A stretch of 64,000 nucleotides of DNA from Megalobrama amblycephala (Eukaryota > Chordata > Actinopteri > Cypriniformes > Xenocyprididae). The position numbers and the translations under genes were made by a program. Below the pieces are notes generated by a model. That model was not told the origin of the DNA. It searched no databases and was given only the letters and a program-made list of their open reading frames with translations. Below are positions 37,561 to 64,000 of the stretch, one piece after another. The stretch lies in contig NC_063045.1 in the NCBI RefSeq assembly GCF_018812025.1, positions 15,372,919 through 15,436,918 on the forward strand, read 5' to 3'. How positions within the stretch are numbered: the first letter of the stretch is position 1; each line of letters begins with the position of its first letter.

Positions 37561-40527
37561 TGCACAATTACTCGAACATACAAGTGTACACTATTATTTA
37601 GGCATACAGATATTGAAGCACGGGGTGATTTTGACGTTAGTTTAACATAAACTGGTGTTTAAGCACTTTATATTGCCAACTTTATTTATTGTTTCTGCAC
37701 TATCACTTAACTGAAATTATTTGGGCTAAGAGCCCTGTAAAAACGCCCAGCTTTCTTTCGCGTTAGGCTTGTCTCTATTTTATTTGCCCTGTCATACTCG
37801 CAAAATATCTTTCAATGTTAGCATTGTTAGCATTTCTGATGTCATACACTCAGATTTCACTCAAAATGCCTCAGTACTTTACCCTACCCACATATGGTCT
37901 ATTTTCATGAGCGCTAATATCTTAAATAAACTTTAATCTGTTCAACATGGTTCGCTACAACTAACATTTTACATTGATTTAGGTCTAGGACAGGTTTAAA
38001 ATAAAATCCTGTTTTATACAGTTTGCTTATCAAAGATTTAAATAGCTGTAAGTGATTCAAGAGAAGAGGCCATTTTAGAAGACACATTGAACCATTTCCC
38101 TCTTATATTTCTCCCATTGGAAACCACATGGATTTGGCAGGAAGGTGTTGACAATTGATTCTGAAATACCTCAAATGTTTTGTGTAAAGTTTATGTAATT
38201 TAGATTAAACTAATGCTAATTACAATGAGTACACTAACACTGCTAAGACTAATAATAGTTAGTTTTTGAACTTGTGACTTGAAGCTTTATACTGTTAAAT
38301 TGTGTTTTTGTTGGTGTTGTTGTTTGGTTCACTCATTTGCCAATTTCTTGTTTATTATTATTATTATTATTATTATTTTGATCGATGGTGGTACATAATT
38401 CTTTATAAAAGAAAGACATTTGAATGTTTATAATGAAAGACATGATGCGAAGGAAAAGGATTTGAGAGTGAAAGAAAAACAGAACACAGAAAAATGACAG
38501 AAAAGAGCAAAATCACAGTACGCTGAATTTCCAATATATGCATCAAGTTTTTTCTGATTTCAATTTCAGCATTTGTCAAACTTTGTTAATTTCTTTTCAT
38601 TTAAAGCTAACTCGATTGTGTTAAGTGCTCCTAACATTAATTTAAAAGATAATGAAAAAACAAACTCCTCCCATTTAAAGTGGCGGGGACACTTTTTTCT
38701 GCATGATTATTGTATACTGTATAGAGTAAAGCTGGATCGACCTGGACCTTGGTGGGAGCGACTAGGACGAATAGACCCCGGGGAGGCTGGAGATGGGTGG
38801 GAAGGGTGGTAAAGGTGTTGGAGGGGTCTTTGTTTTGTAGAGTTTTCTGTCACTGTTGTTTTTCACTGGTTGTGTGCATGTATTGTTGCAGCCCTCTCTG
38901 CCCTCCTTGTATTTCTTTTATGTATATAACTCTTTAGTGGGGCATGACCGTTTATCCTGGGCAACTGAACTTGGTCATGGACCTAATGTACACACGTCTC
39001 CTCTTCTGAAATGTAATCTAGTGTGCATTTGTTTACATGTGGCGTGTTTCTCGATTTGGGTTGCACACCATTTCACGCAAAACTGGAACGCTACCAGCCA
39101 GTTTTTTTTTTGCAACAGACCCCTCCAACCAGAAATGGTCTCTCATCGACTGTAAAACAGCATTACGTACATCATGTTTCTCTCCGGGTCTGTCTGCAGA
39201 TCCAACCCCCCCCAGTCACACTGTGCTCTTCCTCTTCTGTTACCTGTCAATCAATCAGAACCAAGTGTCTTTGTGATGGTAGAAGACAATCAGTTTCAAA
39301 ACAAGGAGAAAAAAAATGGTAGAGAGAAGACAGGCTGAGAGGAGGAGAAGAGGAGAAAAGGAGGAGGAAAGAGGCTCATTGGTCACAAGTAGGTGACCAC
39401 TGCCCTGTTTAGCTTGCTGTGGTGCTTACGATGTGCAACATTAGCTAACTTTGCATAGTAAATATATTTAACATCTATAAGAAATTATAGCCACCAAAAA
39501 TGGACAATAAATGTAAGTTTCATGCTAATCGTGATGCTAACACTAATGTTCACTTTAGCATCTAGCTACATTGTCCTCTCATCTAACTACTCCCACACTA
39601 CTGGACCAATTGAAAAGAGCTAGCGCAGGCAAGTGCTAACGTTTGCTCCAACAATGCTCTCTAATAACCACAAATCAGTCAATAGAGAGCTGCTGAGGCT
39701 GGTTGACTTTGCACAGAGAACTATGCAAAAAGAAAAGCCTTTACCTCAATCTTAATCAATGTCGCTGGTTCAGGCTCTTTTCCAGTTCCTCAAACTCCAC
39801 TTCAGTTGCCAGGATAACTTGAAATGTTATGTACCTGCTAAACAAACATTTTAAACTAGTCTGAACTGGTTTGCTAGGATTGTTTAATCTGGTTTGTTTT
39901 TTGTTTTTTGTTTTTTAAATAGGTGCTTTGGGTGCTCGGCCGGCTGGGAGATTTTAGCAGTTTAGCATATTTGTCAGAATATTTTATACTGGAACACTGT
40001 ATGTAGGAAAGAGTGTGCGCAAAGTTAAATGAAAACAATTACATGCACACAGACTCTCCTTAGAGCACATCTACCCAAGCCAAAGACTGATCAAAGGGTA
40101 AAGACAATCCAAAAAAACAATCAGTGTGTGTTTCTGAAGCTGTCACGTTGCGCTGGCTGACAATGATTCATGACAGGTGCAAGGATTCATGAATCTTAGC
40201 ATTCTAAACACCTAGTAAAGAAAACATTGAAGGATAAAATACATGTCCCTGTTCAAAATCTTCCGTACAAGGACTTCTCCGTTTTAATATTCTGTTGAAG
40301 CTTCACATGCACACACAAACTTGTTCTCAGGCAGCTGTTAAAGGTTAAAGGGCATGTCATCAAGGAGAGCCTCATTCCTCCTCCTGTCCTACAGGGGGAG
40401 CCAGAGAGCCTGTGGAGCACTTTTCATTTAGTGCAAGTGGACAGGAGACAAATTGGAGTAATAACTGTTACAGAAAAAAAGAAAAAGAAAAAAAAAAAAT
40501 CTAAAAAAGGTAAATTGCGTGTTTTGA

Positions 40528-40538
40528 AATAAAATAAA
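40528..40538 (+). terminator. Candidate distal onecut3 poly(A) signals
   Basis: Two overlapping AATAAA hexamers at 40528-40533 and 40533-40538 on the plus strand follow an A-rich stretch. They face the minus-strand poly(A) signal of the flippase about 100 bases away. Confidence 0.4.
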
Positions 40539-40638
40539 ACCATTGTTGAACATTTTCACGCTATTGTCTGATTATTTATCTAGCCTGGATTTGTTTGCAG
40601 CAATAAACAGAAAAAGAGTACATTTTCAATTAAATATA

Positions 40639-40644
40639 TTTATT
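40639..40644 (-). terminator. atp8b3 poly(A) signal
   Basis: TTTATT on the plus strand, AATAAA on the coding strand, about 420 bases past the atp8b3 stop codon. Its position fits the end of a short 3' UTR. Confidence 0.5.
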
Positions 40645-41061
40645 TGTAAAATCTCTTTATACAAAAAAATACAAGTATATTTTAAAGACCAAATATTACA
40701 AAACTAAAGATCATGGGATTTACCCAATCATCTGTTTGGCTCTATCATGCTCACGGTACTAAGACAAAAATGCTTTACAACTTTTTAAAATGTACAAACC
40801 CAACCCAAAATGTACAAAAGATGTTATATTGGCAAAATGGTTGCAATCAATTGGATTAGGTATATGCTGGACCTCCATTTTGGAAATGCACCAAAAACCC
40901 CATGCTTGTGGACCACAGTACTTTGGTTACAATAATTGCTACTCACATTTCTGTCACATTTTTAGTGTGTGACAAAACACACTGAAGATGCTAGCATGAT
41001 ACATCACCACTATTCATTTCTCTATGTGAACCCTGTGGAGATTCTTTCTTCAGACCATCTG

Positions 41062-56545
<15,484 letters not shown>

Positions 56546-56682
56546 GATGGAGTAATACACAGAGACTGAGACTGTTGTGGAAAGAAGGATGAAAGCCATA
56601 TTAACAGAGGTCAGTTGACAGTGGCCAGTCTCACAGGCACTTGCATAAAATCTGTTATTCATTAGACTGTTTCCATGCTCAC
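56546..56682 (-). other. Possible 5' UTR part or N-terminal extension of the first atp8b3 coding exon
   Basis: An acceptor-like tgtcccag precedes 56682 on the coding strand, and the frame remains open up to it. A second in-frame ATG at 56662 (MNNRFYASACETG) would add about 39 residues including a hydrophobic stretch. The ATG at 56545 is preferred because the extension does not resemble ATP8B N-termini. Confidence 0.45.
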
Positions 56683-56716
56683 CTGGGACAAATAGACAGT
56701 AAGTGTCATCAAACAA

Positions 56717-57310
56717 CTAGCATTCATTTATTTATGTTATAATATATTTATTTAAAAATATATATAATTTAGTTGCATTTAAAAAAAAAAATGTTTGTAC
56801 ATTTTATTTATCAAAATATATAGTTGTTTATAAATATTAAATACAAATATAAAAAAATAATATATAATATAAAAATATTTAAGTTATTATATAATTATAA
56901 TATACTGACATACTACATAAATTAAATGAATGAAGGAATAAATATAAATTAATAAAATATTTAAAATGTATTATATAAATAATCAAACATACACCATTAA
57001 ATTGATCAAGGAAATGTATATAAATATAAAATGAAACGGTACTATTTCATCCCCGGTGCATGAAATTAATACCACAGAACCTTTTCCTGGAGTATATGAC
57101 AAATGCACACGTGATGAATTATGAACAGATTCAGAGGCATGTGAACACTGAGGAATATCTAAATTTGCATCACCTGTCCCATTCCTGACTTTGGGAACTA
57201 ACTATACTATACAATCCATCAAGAAAAAGAGACACAGTAACACTAAGTGTCATGCCTGATTAATAAAACTAAGTGCTAAACTGTGAACACTGGGGAGTTT
57301 CACCCACAAA
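56717..57310. other. AT-rich atp8b3 intron or upstream flank
   Basis: Very AT-rich with no exon-like segment. It lies between the first coding exon and the possible 5' UTR exon. Confidence 0.5.
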
Positions 57311-57319
57311 ACACCTCAC

Positions 57320-57490
57320 CTGCTTACTGTTTTTTGTTCCTTGATAACAGATCCCAAAGGGTTCACTTTCCGTGCTCTTCTCCCCAGCGTCTCATCCAGG
57401 TAAATCACAGTTCCAGGTGTTCCTCGCGCCAACAAACCCCTGAGTCTCATGTATATGTTACCGCATTTGTTAAATAATGTCTTTTTCGCT
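57320..57490 (-). other. Possible atp8b3 5' non-coding exon
   Basis: GC-balanced sequence on the coding strand ends in the good donor agcag|gtgagg at 57320/57319. The open frame within (MRLRGLLARGTPG) cannot join 56682 in frame: it would read into TGA at once. If transcribed it is therefore 5' UTR with a short upstream ORF. No transcript evidence is available. Confidence 0.35.
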
Positions 57491-57904
57491 CTTCTGTTTA
57501 TCTCTAGTGTTGTGTTTAAACTCCTCTCAAACCTCATTCTCTCGTGCTCTTTCTCCTCCCTCTCCCTATCTCCTCCCTCTCAAATGCACGACTGGGGAAT
57601 TTGTGCAAATGCGCTCCACCAGGGAAAGGAGGGGACTGGAACTCGATATGCAGCAGAACAGGTGGGAAAATAAGCGGAGAGAAAAAAGAAGGGAATATAA
57701 TGGAACATATAAGGGGGCAAATTAGGATGGGAAAGGTAGTTAACTAAGCAATAAGACTTAAGTTCACAACGCTATTTCGTAAAACAAATAGTTGTAAAAA
57801 TCCGTGTTTGCTGTCAATAAATCCCTTGGTATTTTATTGACACAACCAGTTGTGTAAGCGATGAAGATGTCGTTTTAAATAGCGTTCTAAATGTAAAAGA
57901 ATAG

Positions 57905-58142
57905 CAGAGTTCAGACCACAATTATAACGATAACGGCACAGAGAAACGATGTTGTTCGAATCGCTTTTGAGCTGATGAACAACAGCCAATCAGAATCCTC
58001 CTGATTTTGAAGAGCTCGAGCATTTAAAGCAGTAAACGACATAACTGCAGCGCGTGCTTAAAATAAACAGAACGTTATCGTGCGTTTGGTGTAGATGCTA
58101 ATATATTATCGTTTTAGTTATCATTATTGGTGTGCAGGCCTT
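57905..58142. mobile_element. hAT-like MITE copy A (cgataacg-rich)
   Basis: A terminal block caccaataatgataactaaaacg (inverted at the right) and an internal heart (aacgatgttgttcgaatcgctttt, agagctcgagcatttaaagcagt) are shared with 58830-59005 and 61056-61395. The adjacent 58142-58250 looks like the tail of a second nested or tandem copy and produces a spurious 63-codon frame. Confidence 0.65.
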
Positions 58143-58299
58143 AACAATAACGAAAACGATATAGTTTACAAAAATAAATGCTAAAGAAATCCAGAGTCCA
58201 CTATAACGATAGATAGTCTCAGCCTCAGACATCACTCCCACGGACTGTTGGCTGAACGTCTGATACATATGGCACTTATCTGGAAACACTTCAGGAGTT

Positions 58300-58830
58300 T
58301 CGAAGTCGTCGTCTGGTTGGTTGAATTATATAGGATGTCCAGGAGACCCATGTGTCGCGTTGTTTAACAGTCCGTCTGGAAACAAATACTGTGACGCTAA
58401 CTCCCCCCATGGAAGAAGAAGGTGGTCGTGTTTACAAGCGCTTAGCAGGATCAACTAAACGCTGGATTTTCAAAAGCATGTAAAGTTCACGGCTCCATTG
58501 TTGCAGTAAACTTGCACAACATTCTTGAATTAATAATTTATAGGTGCACGTCGGTCTGTTATTGTAGGGACATCGACATTACATTTTCACGCCCCTAAAC
58601 ATGATGCGGAACAAAACAAACTGTTTGTTTGCGTTACATGTCAGTCAAACGTCCTCTTGGTTGGTCCTTGGCCAATGAACGCTGCGATAGAGTCCAGACC
58701 TTCTGCCGTCAGTCTGAACTCTGAAGGTCTGGCTATGCGAGACTAGAGAGCAGAAGACTCCATATGCTTTTGAATCAGTACTTCGATGTCACACGCCGAT
58801 CGGTCTACAAAGCGCCTAAATTAAAATCAG
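58300..58830. other. Upstream flank, no gene recognised
   Basis: Moderate CpG content. Inverted segments tagagtccagaccttc and gaaggtctggctatgcg occur near 58690-58740. No splice-supported coding segment was found. Confidence 0.4.
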
Positions 58831-59005
58831 CAGAGAGGAACGATATCGGTGGAATCACTTGAAGGATAAAAACATTGACAGCAAATCAGAATCTACCTGA
58901 CTTTAAAGAGCTTGAGAATTTAAAGCAGTTGACAACATTATAATAAACAGAACAATAATGGTATACCTTGGTGTGGACTCTAATATAGTTAACATTATAG
59001 TTAGG
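58830..59005. mobile_element. hAT-like MITE fragment (copy B)
   Basis: It shares with copy A gaacgatatcg, the cagaatctacctgactttaaagagc block, gagaatttaaagcagttgac and the aataaacagaacaataatg block. The left end is not clear. Confidence 0.55.
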
Positions 59006-59123
59006 GTAGAGTGTTTATCCCAAAATAACCACTAGATAATGTCAAAATACATTTTTGTTGCAACTATGGACTACATTGACAAGAGTGATGTAGAAGTATT
59101 TACAGTGATGCTTACACTGTCTT

Positions 59124-59478
59124 ACTAGTGAAAACATTGATCAATCTTAGTGAAATTCATTCATGCGCATTACTGAAATGAGAAAAGATTTCAGTAGATG
59201 ATGAGAGCTAATTTCACTAGAAGAGGAAGCTGTGGCTGCACTTCCGTTTAATTTGGCGCGTCTCAACTCTCAACAACTCTTAGGCAATGGCAGATAGTCG
59301 TAACGAGTTGTATAGGAAGCCATTCACACTGAAAGTCTTTTTCAGTAATGCGTATGAATGAATTTCACTAAGGTTGATCAATGTTTTTCATTTTACTAGT
59401 GTTTATAGGTCTTTTTCAGCTATGCATATGAATGAATTTCACTAAGGTTGATTAATGTTTTTCTGTTTCACTAGTGTT
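59124..59478. repeat. Palindrome with a duplicated right arm
   Basis: The left arm (ttactagtgaaaacattgat to ttcattcatgcgcattactg) at 59124-59174 pairs with the right arm at 59341-59401 (cagtaatgcgtatgaatgaa to ttttactagtg). A second copy of the right arm follows directly at 59412-59478. Confidence 0.75.
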
Positions 59479-60990
59479 TGTAAGAGGCTTTTCAATACGG
59501 CCCCTCATCGTTTTAAAGCTTGTTGTTTTGTAGAGCATCACAGTTATATATGATATGAGAATACTAAGGCCTGTAGATGGGGAGTACATGTTATTTAAGG
59601 AAAATATAATTATATTTTCAGAATGACAAAAAAAAAAAAAAATCAAACATAGTCTGTGGGGTAAAACACCCCCCTTCCCACTATCATAATTACTATAGTT
59701 ACTCTGTTCTGAACATCGAATCCTTTGTTTTTCAATCAAATGTAATCTAACTAGGTGGTTGAAAAATAAAAATTTGGACTTTATATTTAAAAATTACCTC
59801 AAGTTAGCATCAGGTAGCTAGTTAGCTAGCCAGTTAGCATCAGCTAATAATATTTTTAAATAAGATATTATAATTTTGTAAATCATAATTACTGATTATA
59901 TTCTTTTTAATTTTAAAGCTAAAAATGCCTGCACTCTGATTTTGCTGTAAAAGTATAAAGCAACTTGCTTTGTCAGACTGGGGGCATTTTACCCCACCCA
60001 TAGAGCAAAATGCCCCCTTGATACAAATTTAATTTTTGTTAAAAATCTAAAAACATGAAAACTCTGGACATTCTTCATACTTGGTTTATAATTTATGTCA
60101 TTGTCACGAAAACTGTGATAGCTAATCTGGACACATTTAACTTTTGTTTCACAGAAAAAAAGAAAGTCCTTAAGGGGGGCGTTTTTGCCTACCCTACCCT
60201 ATCATTCTTGATGTGAACAGGCTTTAATACGAGAGACTGAGCACCGGTTTCGTTTCAGGTAGGCTACCCAGATAAGTGATGTGACATACAGTGCTGGAAT
60301 GGTCAACAGCAAATATTAGGAAATATATGACTTGATTTAAAAGAAAAGGAGTTTAGTGAGCTAACAAGTAGCTAAATTTATAAATAAATGTATAAATAGA
60401 GAAAATACAAAAAATATGAGAGCATTATGGGGATACAAACAGCAGACATTTATGTTCTATATAGTCATTGGAAAATATCATGTATTTTTCATCAAAACAT
60501 CCTACAATGGTTGAGTCATTTGTTGTCAAAACAGCATAAAGGGTGTGCTTATATTGAATCAGAGGGATGAAAAAGCATGATGATATGTCTTCAGAATAGC
60601 ATATCATTAATTTTATATTTCCATATGCAGTGTGCATACTGTCCACAGTTCTGCATGCATGGACTACATTTGCCTAAATATGCACTAGAGAACAAACAAT
60701 GTAAAGAATACTATTTTCCACAATACAACATGCTCGACTTGACCTTTTGCACTTGTCAGCCTATAGGTAAGTTTGCAAAATGCACTAAAATAATTGTTTT
60801 TAAATGGTCAGTAATCAACCACTCTCATTCGGTAGATTTTGAATTAATAGGAGTTCATCTTTCTGGTCATAGTTCTCCTAAATATAACTATTTGAAGTGG
60901 CTTTGCTGTTGTTTGGTAAGTCTGATATGAACACTTGCAGTATATAGCCTAATAAAATATAATTGTAGAAAAAAAGGCTTTCATGCAATT
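59479..60990. other. Interval without recognised gene
   Basis: It contains C-runs (ggggtaaaacacccccc near 59658; accccacccatag near 59993) that may belong to a degraded transposon. The 117-codon plus-strand frame at 60577-60930 has no recognised domain or splice context. Confidence 0.4.
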
Positions 60991-60991
60991 T

Positions 60992-61970
60992 AACCACTAT
61001 TCATTTCTCTTTGTGAACCCTGTGGAGATTTTTTCTTTAAATTGTCTGCTGTAAAGGCCCATTCACACCAAGAATGATAACTATAAAAATAACTATACTG
61101 ATAACTATATATTAGCATCCATAGCCAATGATATTGTTCTGTTTATTCTAAGCTTGGACTTCAATTTTGTCATCTGCTACTTTAAATGATCAAGCTCTTA
61201 ATGAATAATGGTCTGATTTTGATGTTTTTTTTTTATCATTCATCAGCTGTAAAAAATGGCTCTGAAAGTGATTCCAACAATATAATTTCTCTGCCATTTT
61301 CAACATAGTTGTGGTATGCTATTCTTTTATATTTAGAATGATTTTTAGAACTATATCATAATTGTTATAGATATTGTCTTTGTTGTGAACAGGCCTTAAC
61401 TCTCCTGTCCTGTGGGGGCGCTGCAGATGGAAGCCCAACTCTTCTGGTTAACTTTCCAAAACCTTTGCCTTCAGCAAGACACTGCATGCTAAAGCTTTTT
61501 GGGAAGACAACTGACTGTTGAGGTTTTCTTAAATGCTTCTGCCAAAATAACCAGTAGAGGTAGGGAATTATGTTCATCAAAAGGATGATAACTATGACGA
61601 TTTTGAGAAAAAAAGGGTTGGTGAGGCAACACATAGAATAGAGTGTTGACAAAAAGAACAACGCTAAATTAATCATGATTGATATGATGCTAAAATTGTT
61701 CCTGCAATGCTAAAAAAAAGATCCAGTATGTACAATAACCTAGAACAAAAAAAAAACAGAAACTAATTTCTACACAGGGATGATACTCTGTTTTTGCATA
61801 GGTGCTGCATGTCACCTAATGTAAATACTGTGGCCGTCAGTGATGCTCACTTATAGGCAATGCAATCAAATAAGTTTGTGAATCAAGTTACCTCAACAGT
61901 GGAAATCCCCTGAGACATGGGCAAAGATGTATATGCTGTTGCTGTTGTTAGAGGCTAGGCCATCTCATAT
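60992..61970 (-). pseudogene. Relic of a partial duplicate of the atp8b3 3' end
   Basis: Same strand as atp8b3. 60992-61055 matches the atp8b3 3' UTR around 41003-41064 (actattcatttctct, gtgaaccctgtggagatt). 61396-61500 matches the last exon: GKGFGKL then VGLPSAAPP, against GKGFGKL and VGLPSAAPQ. 61500-61735 resembles the M9-M10 exons (LALFFLSTL) and keeps the tag|gttatt acceptor with its poly(T) tract. 61909-61967 resembles the PMYESW exon (YTSLP). Two introns and most of one exon are missing, and a MITE splits the tail. The surviving 103-codon frame is not a functional flippase. Confidence 0.8.
61056..61395. mobile_element. hAT-like MITE copy C, inserted in the flippase relic
   Basis: It runs from aggcccattcacaccaagaa to gttgtgaacaggcctt with family blocks aacagaacaatatcattgg (inverted) and atcaagctc. 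It interrupts homology to atp8b3 exactly between the 3' UTR segment and the last-exon segment, so it inserted after the duplication. Confidence 0.75.
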
Positions 61971-62049
61971 ATACAGTCATGTAAAAAAAAGAAAGTACAC
62001 CCTTTTGAACTCTTTAGTTTTACATATCAGGACATCCCAGAGGAAAAAT

Positions 62050-62498
62050 GTGCAGTGGTTGCTTTTCCTAAGCTCAAGAGACTTAATTGTGATTCTCATA
62101 TATCTCTAATTTTAGTAGCAACAGCATTTCAGATGTTTCTCCTAAAATTCCTTAGGGAAAATAAAAGTAGACACAAATGAGACATGAGAAATATGTGAGA
62201 AAAAAGGAGTCAAAACTGAGAATAACAGAACATCTCTTTATTGTCTTGTTGCAGTCTCTTTCGAAACTCCATTATAGGAATATTTTATTGCTCAGAGGTT
62301 GTTCTGTTTAAGCTCAAGTGACTTAGTTGATTCTTAAATATCTCTCATTTTAGTTTCAACAGTGCCTCCTAAAATTTCTTAGGAAAAATAAGTATATAGG
62401 CACAACTGAGACATGAGAAAGTTTTAAGAGAAAGGAATCCAAAATGAGAATGGGCTGTGAGAAACATGTGAGATCTCTTTATTGTCTTGCAGAGGTTA
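62050..62498. repeat. Two diverged tandem copies of about 205 bases
   Basis: 62050-62258 and 62295-62498 share, in order, ctaagctcaagagactta / taagctcaagtgacttag, tatctctaattttagt / tatctctcattttagt, ctcctaaaattccttagg / ctcctaaaatttcttagg, gagacatgagaaa and tctctttattgtcttg. Confidence 0.75.
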
Positions 62499-62534
62499 CA
62501 CTCTTTTTATTTATGCCATTGGGGTTATTCATCT

Positions 62535-62935
62535 TTAAAGGCGCTCTAAGCGATTTGACGCGTTTTTAGGCCCAATTTTTTTTTGTCACATACTGCAAAC
62601 ATCTCCTCACTATGCGCTAGCTGCCTGTCCCCTGAACACACTGTAAAAAAACGCGGTCTCTGTAGTCGCCACAAGCTCCGAAAACTGCAATAAAAACAAA
62701 CTGGTGCAGCCTGAACCACTTAACATAATAAACATGCTCTAGCCAATAACGAAAAGCAGCGTCAATACGCAAGCTACTTACATTTTAAATGCGCGTTCAT
62801 GACTGTTTCAGGAAGCACGGAGGGGAGGACCAGAAGGAGTAGGAGGGAGGGTCTAGCTAGCCTCTGTTTTGTTTGACAACACTTCGAACGTCAACAGGAA
62901 GTTACTCCGCTCAGAATCGCTTAGAGCGCCTTTAA
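62535..62935. mobile_element. MITE with TTAAAGGCGCTCTAAGCGAT termini
   Basis: The left ttaaaggcgctctaagcgat is matched by the inverted right atcgcttagagcgcctttaa. It is about 401 bases with no transposase. Confidence 0.85.
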
Positions 62936-63095
62936 TGGACAGGACAGTAGGAGGAGAGACAGGAAACAGTGGGAGAGGTGAGAAGGGAACAAAAGCAGGA
63001 AAGTACCTTCAGCTGGGACTCAAACTCATGATGTCTGAGATGCAGTTGTGTCTCGATGTCGATGTGCTGCCCATGAGGCTATGGTTCTCACACAG
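62936..63095. repeat. Degraded interspersed repeat (tRNA-like B-box remnant)
   Basis: gacaggaaacagtgggagag and gctgggactcaaactcatgat resemble a common fish interspersed repeat. The gggactcaaactc core resembles a tRNA B-box, but no cloverleaf can be drawn, so this is not a tRNA gene. Confidence 0.45.
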
Positions 63096-63510
63096 CTTTA
63101 TAAGCTATAAATTCTTTTATATGTCTTATTTAGGTATCAGCTTTGTCTTCAATTTTATTTTAGGAGAAATATACTTTATTTTTATCAAATGTAACACAAG
63201 TGTACCAGTGCTTCATGATTGTTGCATAACCTTTTTTTTCTTTGTTTAGCATTGAAAATTTTGTCTTGTACAACCCATTTTGCATGCATGTAAATATAGG
63301 TCATGATTTCCTCTATTAAATAATTGTAGAAGAAAACACTATCTACACTATGGACTTCAGTGCATGTATTGTGTTTGATTGAAATTGTGTGGATGAATGA
63401 GACTGGAGCTATACCCAGAGTGGAAAAAAAGTGATCTCAAATGTTTCTGCTAGGCATAAATGAGGTTACATTAACACCAAATGGAGACTTTTGCTTGAGT
63501 CTCGTGCTTC

Positions 63511-63760
63511 TCACACTTGTCTCCTGAGACAAAAAAATTCTAACACTCTCACAATGGTCTCCTTTACATTTTTAGAAGAGATCTCAACAACATCACACAT
63601 TGTGCTCATATTTTTCTCCTTAGCTTGAGACATTGGATTGTTCAAATTTGTCTCCTTTAAAGATTTAGAAGAGATCTCAGCAATATCACACACTGCTCAG
63701 ATTTTTCTCCTTTTTAGAAGAGATCTCAACAACTTTACAAATCAAATGTCTCAGTATGAA
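63511..63760. repeat. Tandem units carrying agaagagatctcaacaa
   Basis: Three units of about 60-105 bases each contain tctcct.tt(a)..ttagaagagatctca.caa, near 63560, 63655 and 63710. On the minus strand two units are open in one frame (CDVVEISSKNVKET and CDIAEISSKSLKET). Shared vocabulary with 62050-62498 (gagacat, tctcct, agatctct) suggests the same repeat lineage. Confidence 0.65.
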
Positions 63761-63771
63761 CTCAAACTTTT

Positions 63772-63984
63772 CTACCATATAGGCCTATTAATAATCAAAG
63801 TGGTCAAGGATTGAGTCATAAGCCATTTAATGTGTCTTTCAGCAAAGAACGCTCCAGGGTTACTGTTCCTGTAGTAAGATTTCTGCAAGATAGTTTTGAT
63901 AAAAGCATCGGGTACTTTACTATTTCCAAGAACAAATGATGTGCACAAACTGTACAGCTCTATTATCTTATTTTGTGTCAGCAA
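63772..63984 (-). other. Unrecognised open frame at the window edge
   Basis: A 70-codon minus-strand frame (MLTQNKIIELYSLCTSFVLG to LIINRPIW) lies beside the repeat units. No domain was recognised. It might be part of a gene or transposon beyond the window or chance. No splice evidence. Confidence 0.15.
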
Positions 63985-64000
63985 TTAAGATTGTGAACCG

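Larger units (their letters stand above)
34843..40550 (+). other. onecut3 3' UTR or 3' flank
   Basis: No second gene is visible in 5.7 kb between the onecut3 stop and the convergent flippase gene. Possible poly(A) signals are AATAAA at 39506-39511 and two overlapping ones at 40528-40538. Onecut-family mRNAs often have very long 3' UTRs, so transcription to about 40.55 kb is plausible. The 167-codon frame at 36886-37389 is partly a (CA)n product and has no support. Confidence 0.45.

Noticed and set aside
58098..58289. 63-codon frame with a membrane-like segment upstream of atp8b3
   Set aside because: The sequence is made of MITE ends (cgttatagtggactctg, aaaacgataat) seen elsewhere in the window, so the hydrophobic stretch is a by-product.
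59000..60201. A larger transposon with tagggtaga and cctaccctaccc ends
   Set aside because: The end similarity is short and imperfect, and the interior holds other repeats, so the boundary cannot be supported.
60577..60930. 117-codon plus-strand frame
   Set aside because: No recognised domain, AT-rich composition and no splice or promoter context.
62990..63060. tRNA gene suggested by a B-box-like gggactcaaactc
   Set aside because: No A-box or cloverleaf can be drawn; it fits a degraded interspersed repeat.

Overview
The window looks like vertebrate genomic DNA from a teleost, most likely a cyprinid. It is AT-rich, its coding exons are small with GT/AG introns, and it is packed with short inverted-repeat DNA transposons. 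One abundant family has TTAAAGGGTTAGTTCACCC-type ends, which I associate from memory with cyprinid genomes. There is also a Tc1-like element and long (TA)n, (CA)n and (GAAA)n microsatellites. I see no bacterial operons, CRISPR array, rRNA or convincing tRNA.

Layout. Positions 1-905 hold the 3' end of a forkhead gene on +, of FoxQ2 type, whose upstream exon lies outside the window. Positions 0.9-20.5 kb are a gene-poor interval with several inverted-repeat elements and several AT-motif-rich patches that may be regulatory. Positions 20.8-34.84 kb are onecut3 on +: a large first coding exon (21057-22110, CUT domain), a 12.4-kb intron, and a second coding exon (34538-34842, homeodomain). Positions 34.84-40.55 kb are probably a long onecut3 3' UTR or 3' flank. 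Positions 41.06-56.55 kb are a P4-ATPase (phospholipid flippase) of the ATP8B group on -, which I call atp8b3. I could thread 27 coding exons with consistent phase, giving about 1130 residues. Positions 57-64 kb hold a possible 5' non-coding exon, several transposon copies, a decayed partial duplicate of the flippase 3' end, and tandem repeats.

onecut3 and atp8b3 are convergent neighbours. From memory this is also the arrangement of human ONECUT3 and ATP8B3 on 19p13.3, and it supports both gene names. The genes do not form a pathway: the first two encode transcription factors and the third a membrane lipid flippase.

The most notable observations are: a reading-frame break late in the foxq2 exon; a foldback transposon that makes up almost all of one atp8b3 intron; a Tc1 element nested inside an older inverted-repeat element in another atp8b3 intron; a CAGCAG tandem acceptor at the hinge motif of the flippase; and the relic flippase duplicate at 61-62 kb. 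I found no clearly novel multi-gene system. Exon boundaries, family calls and motif sites were read by eye; no alignments or databases were run.
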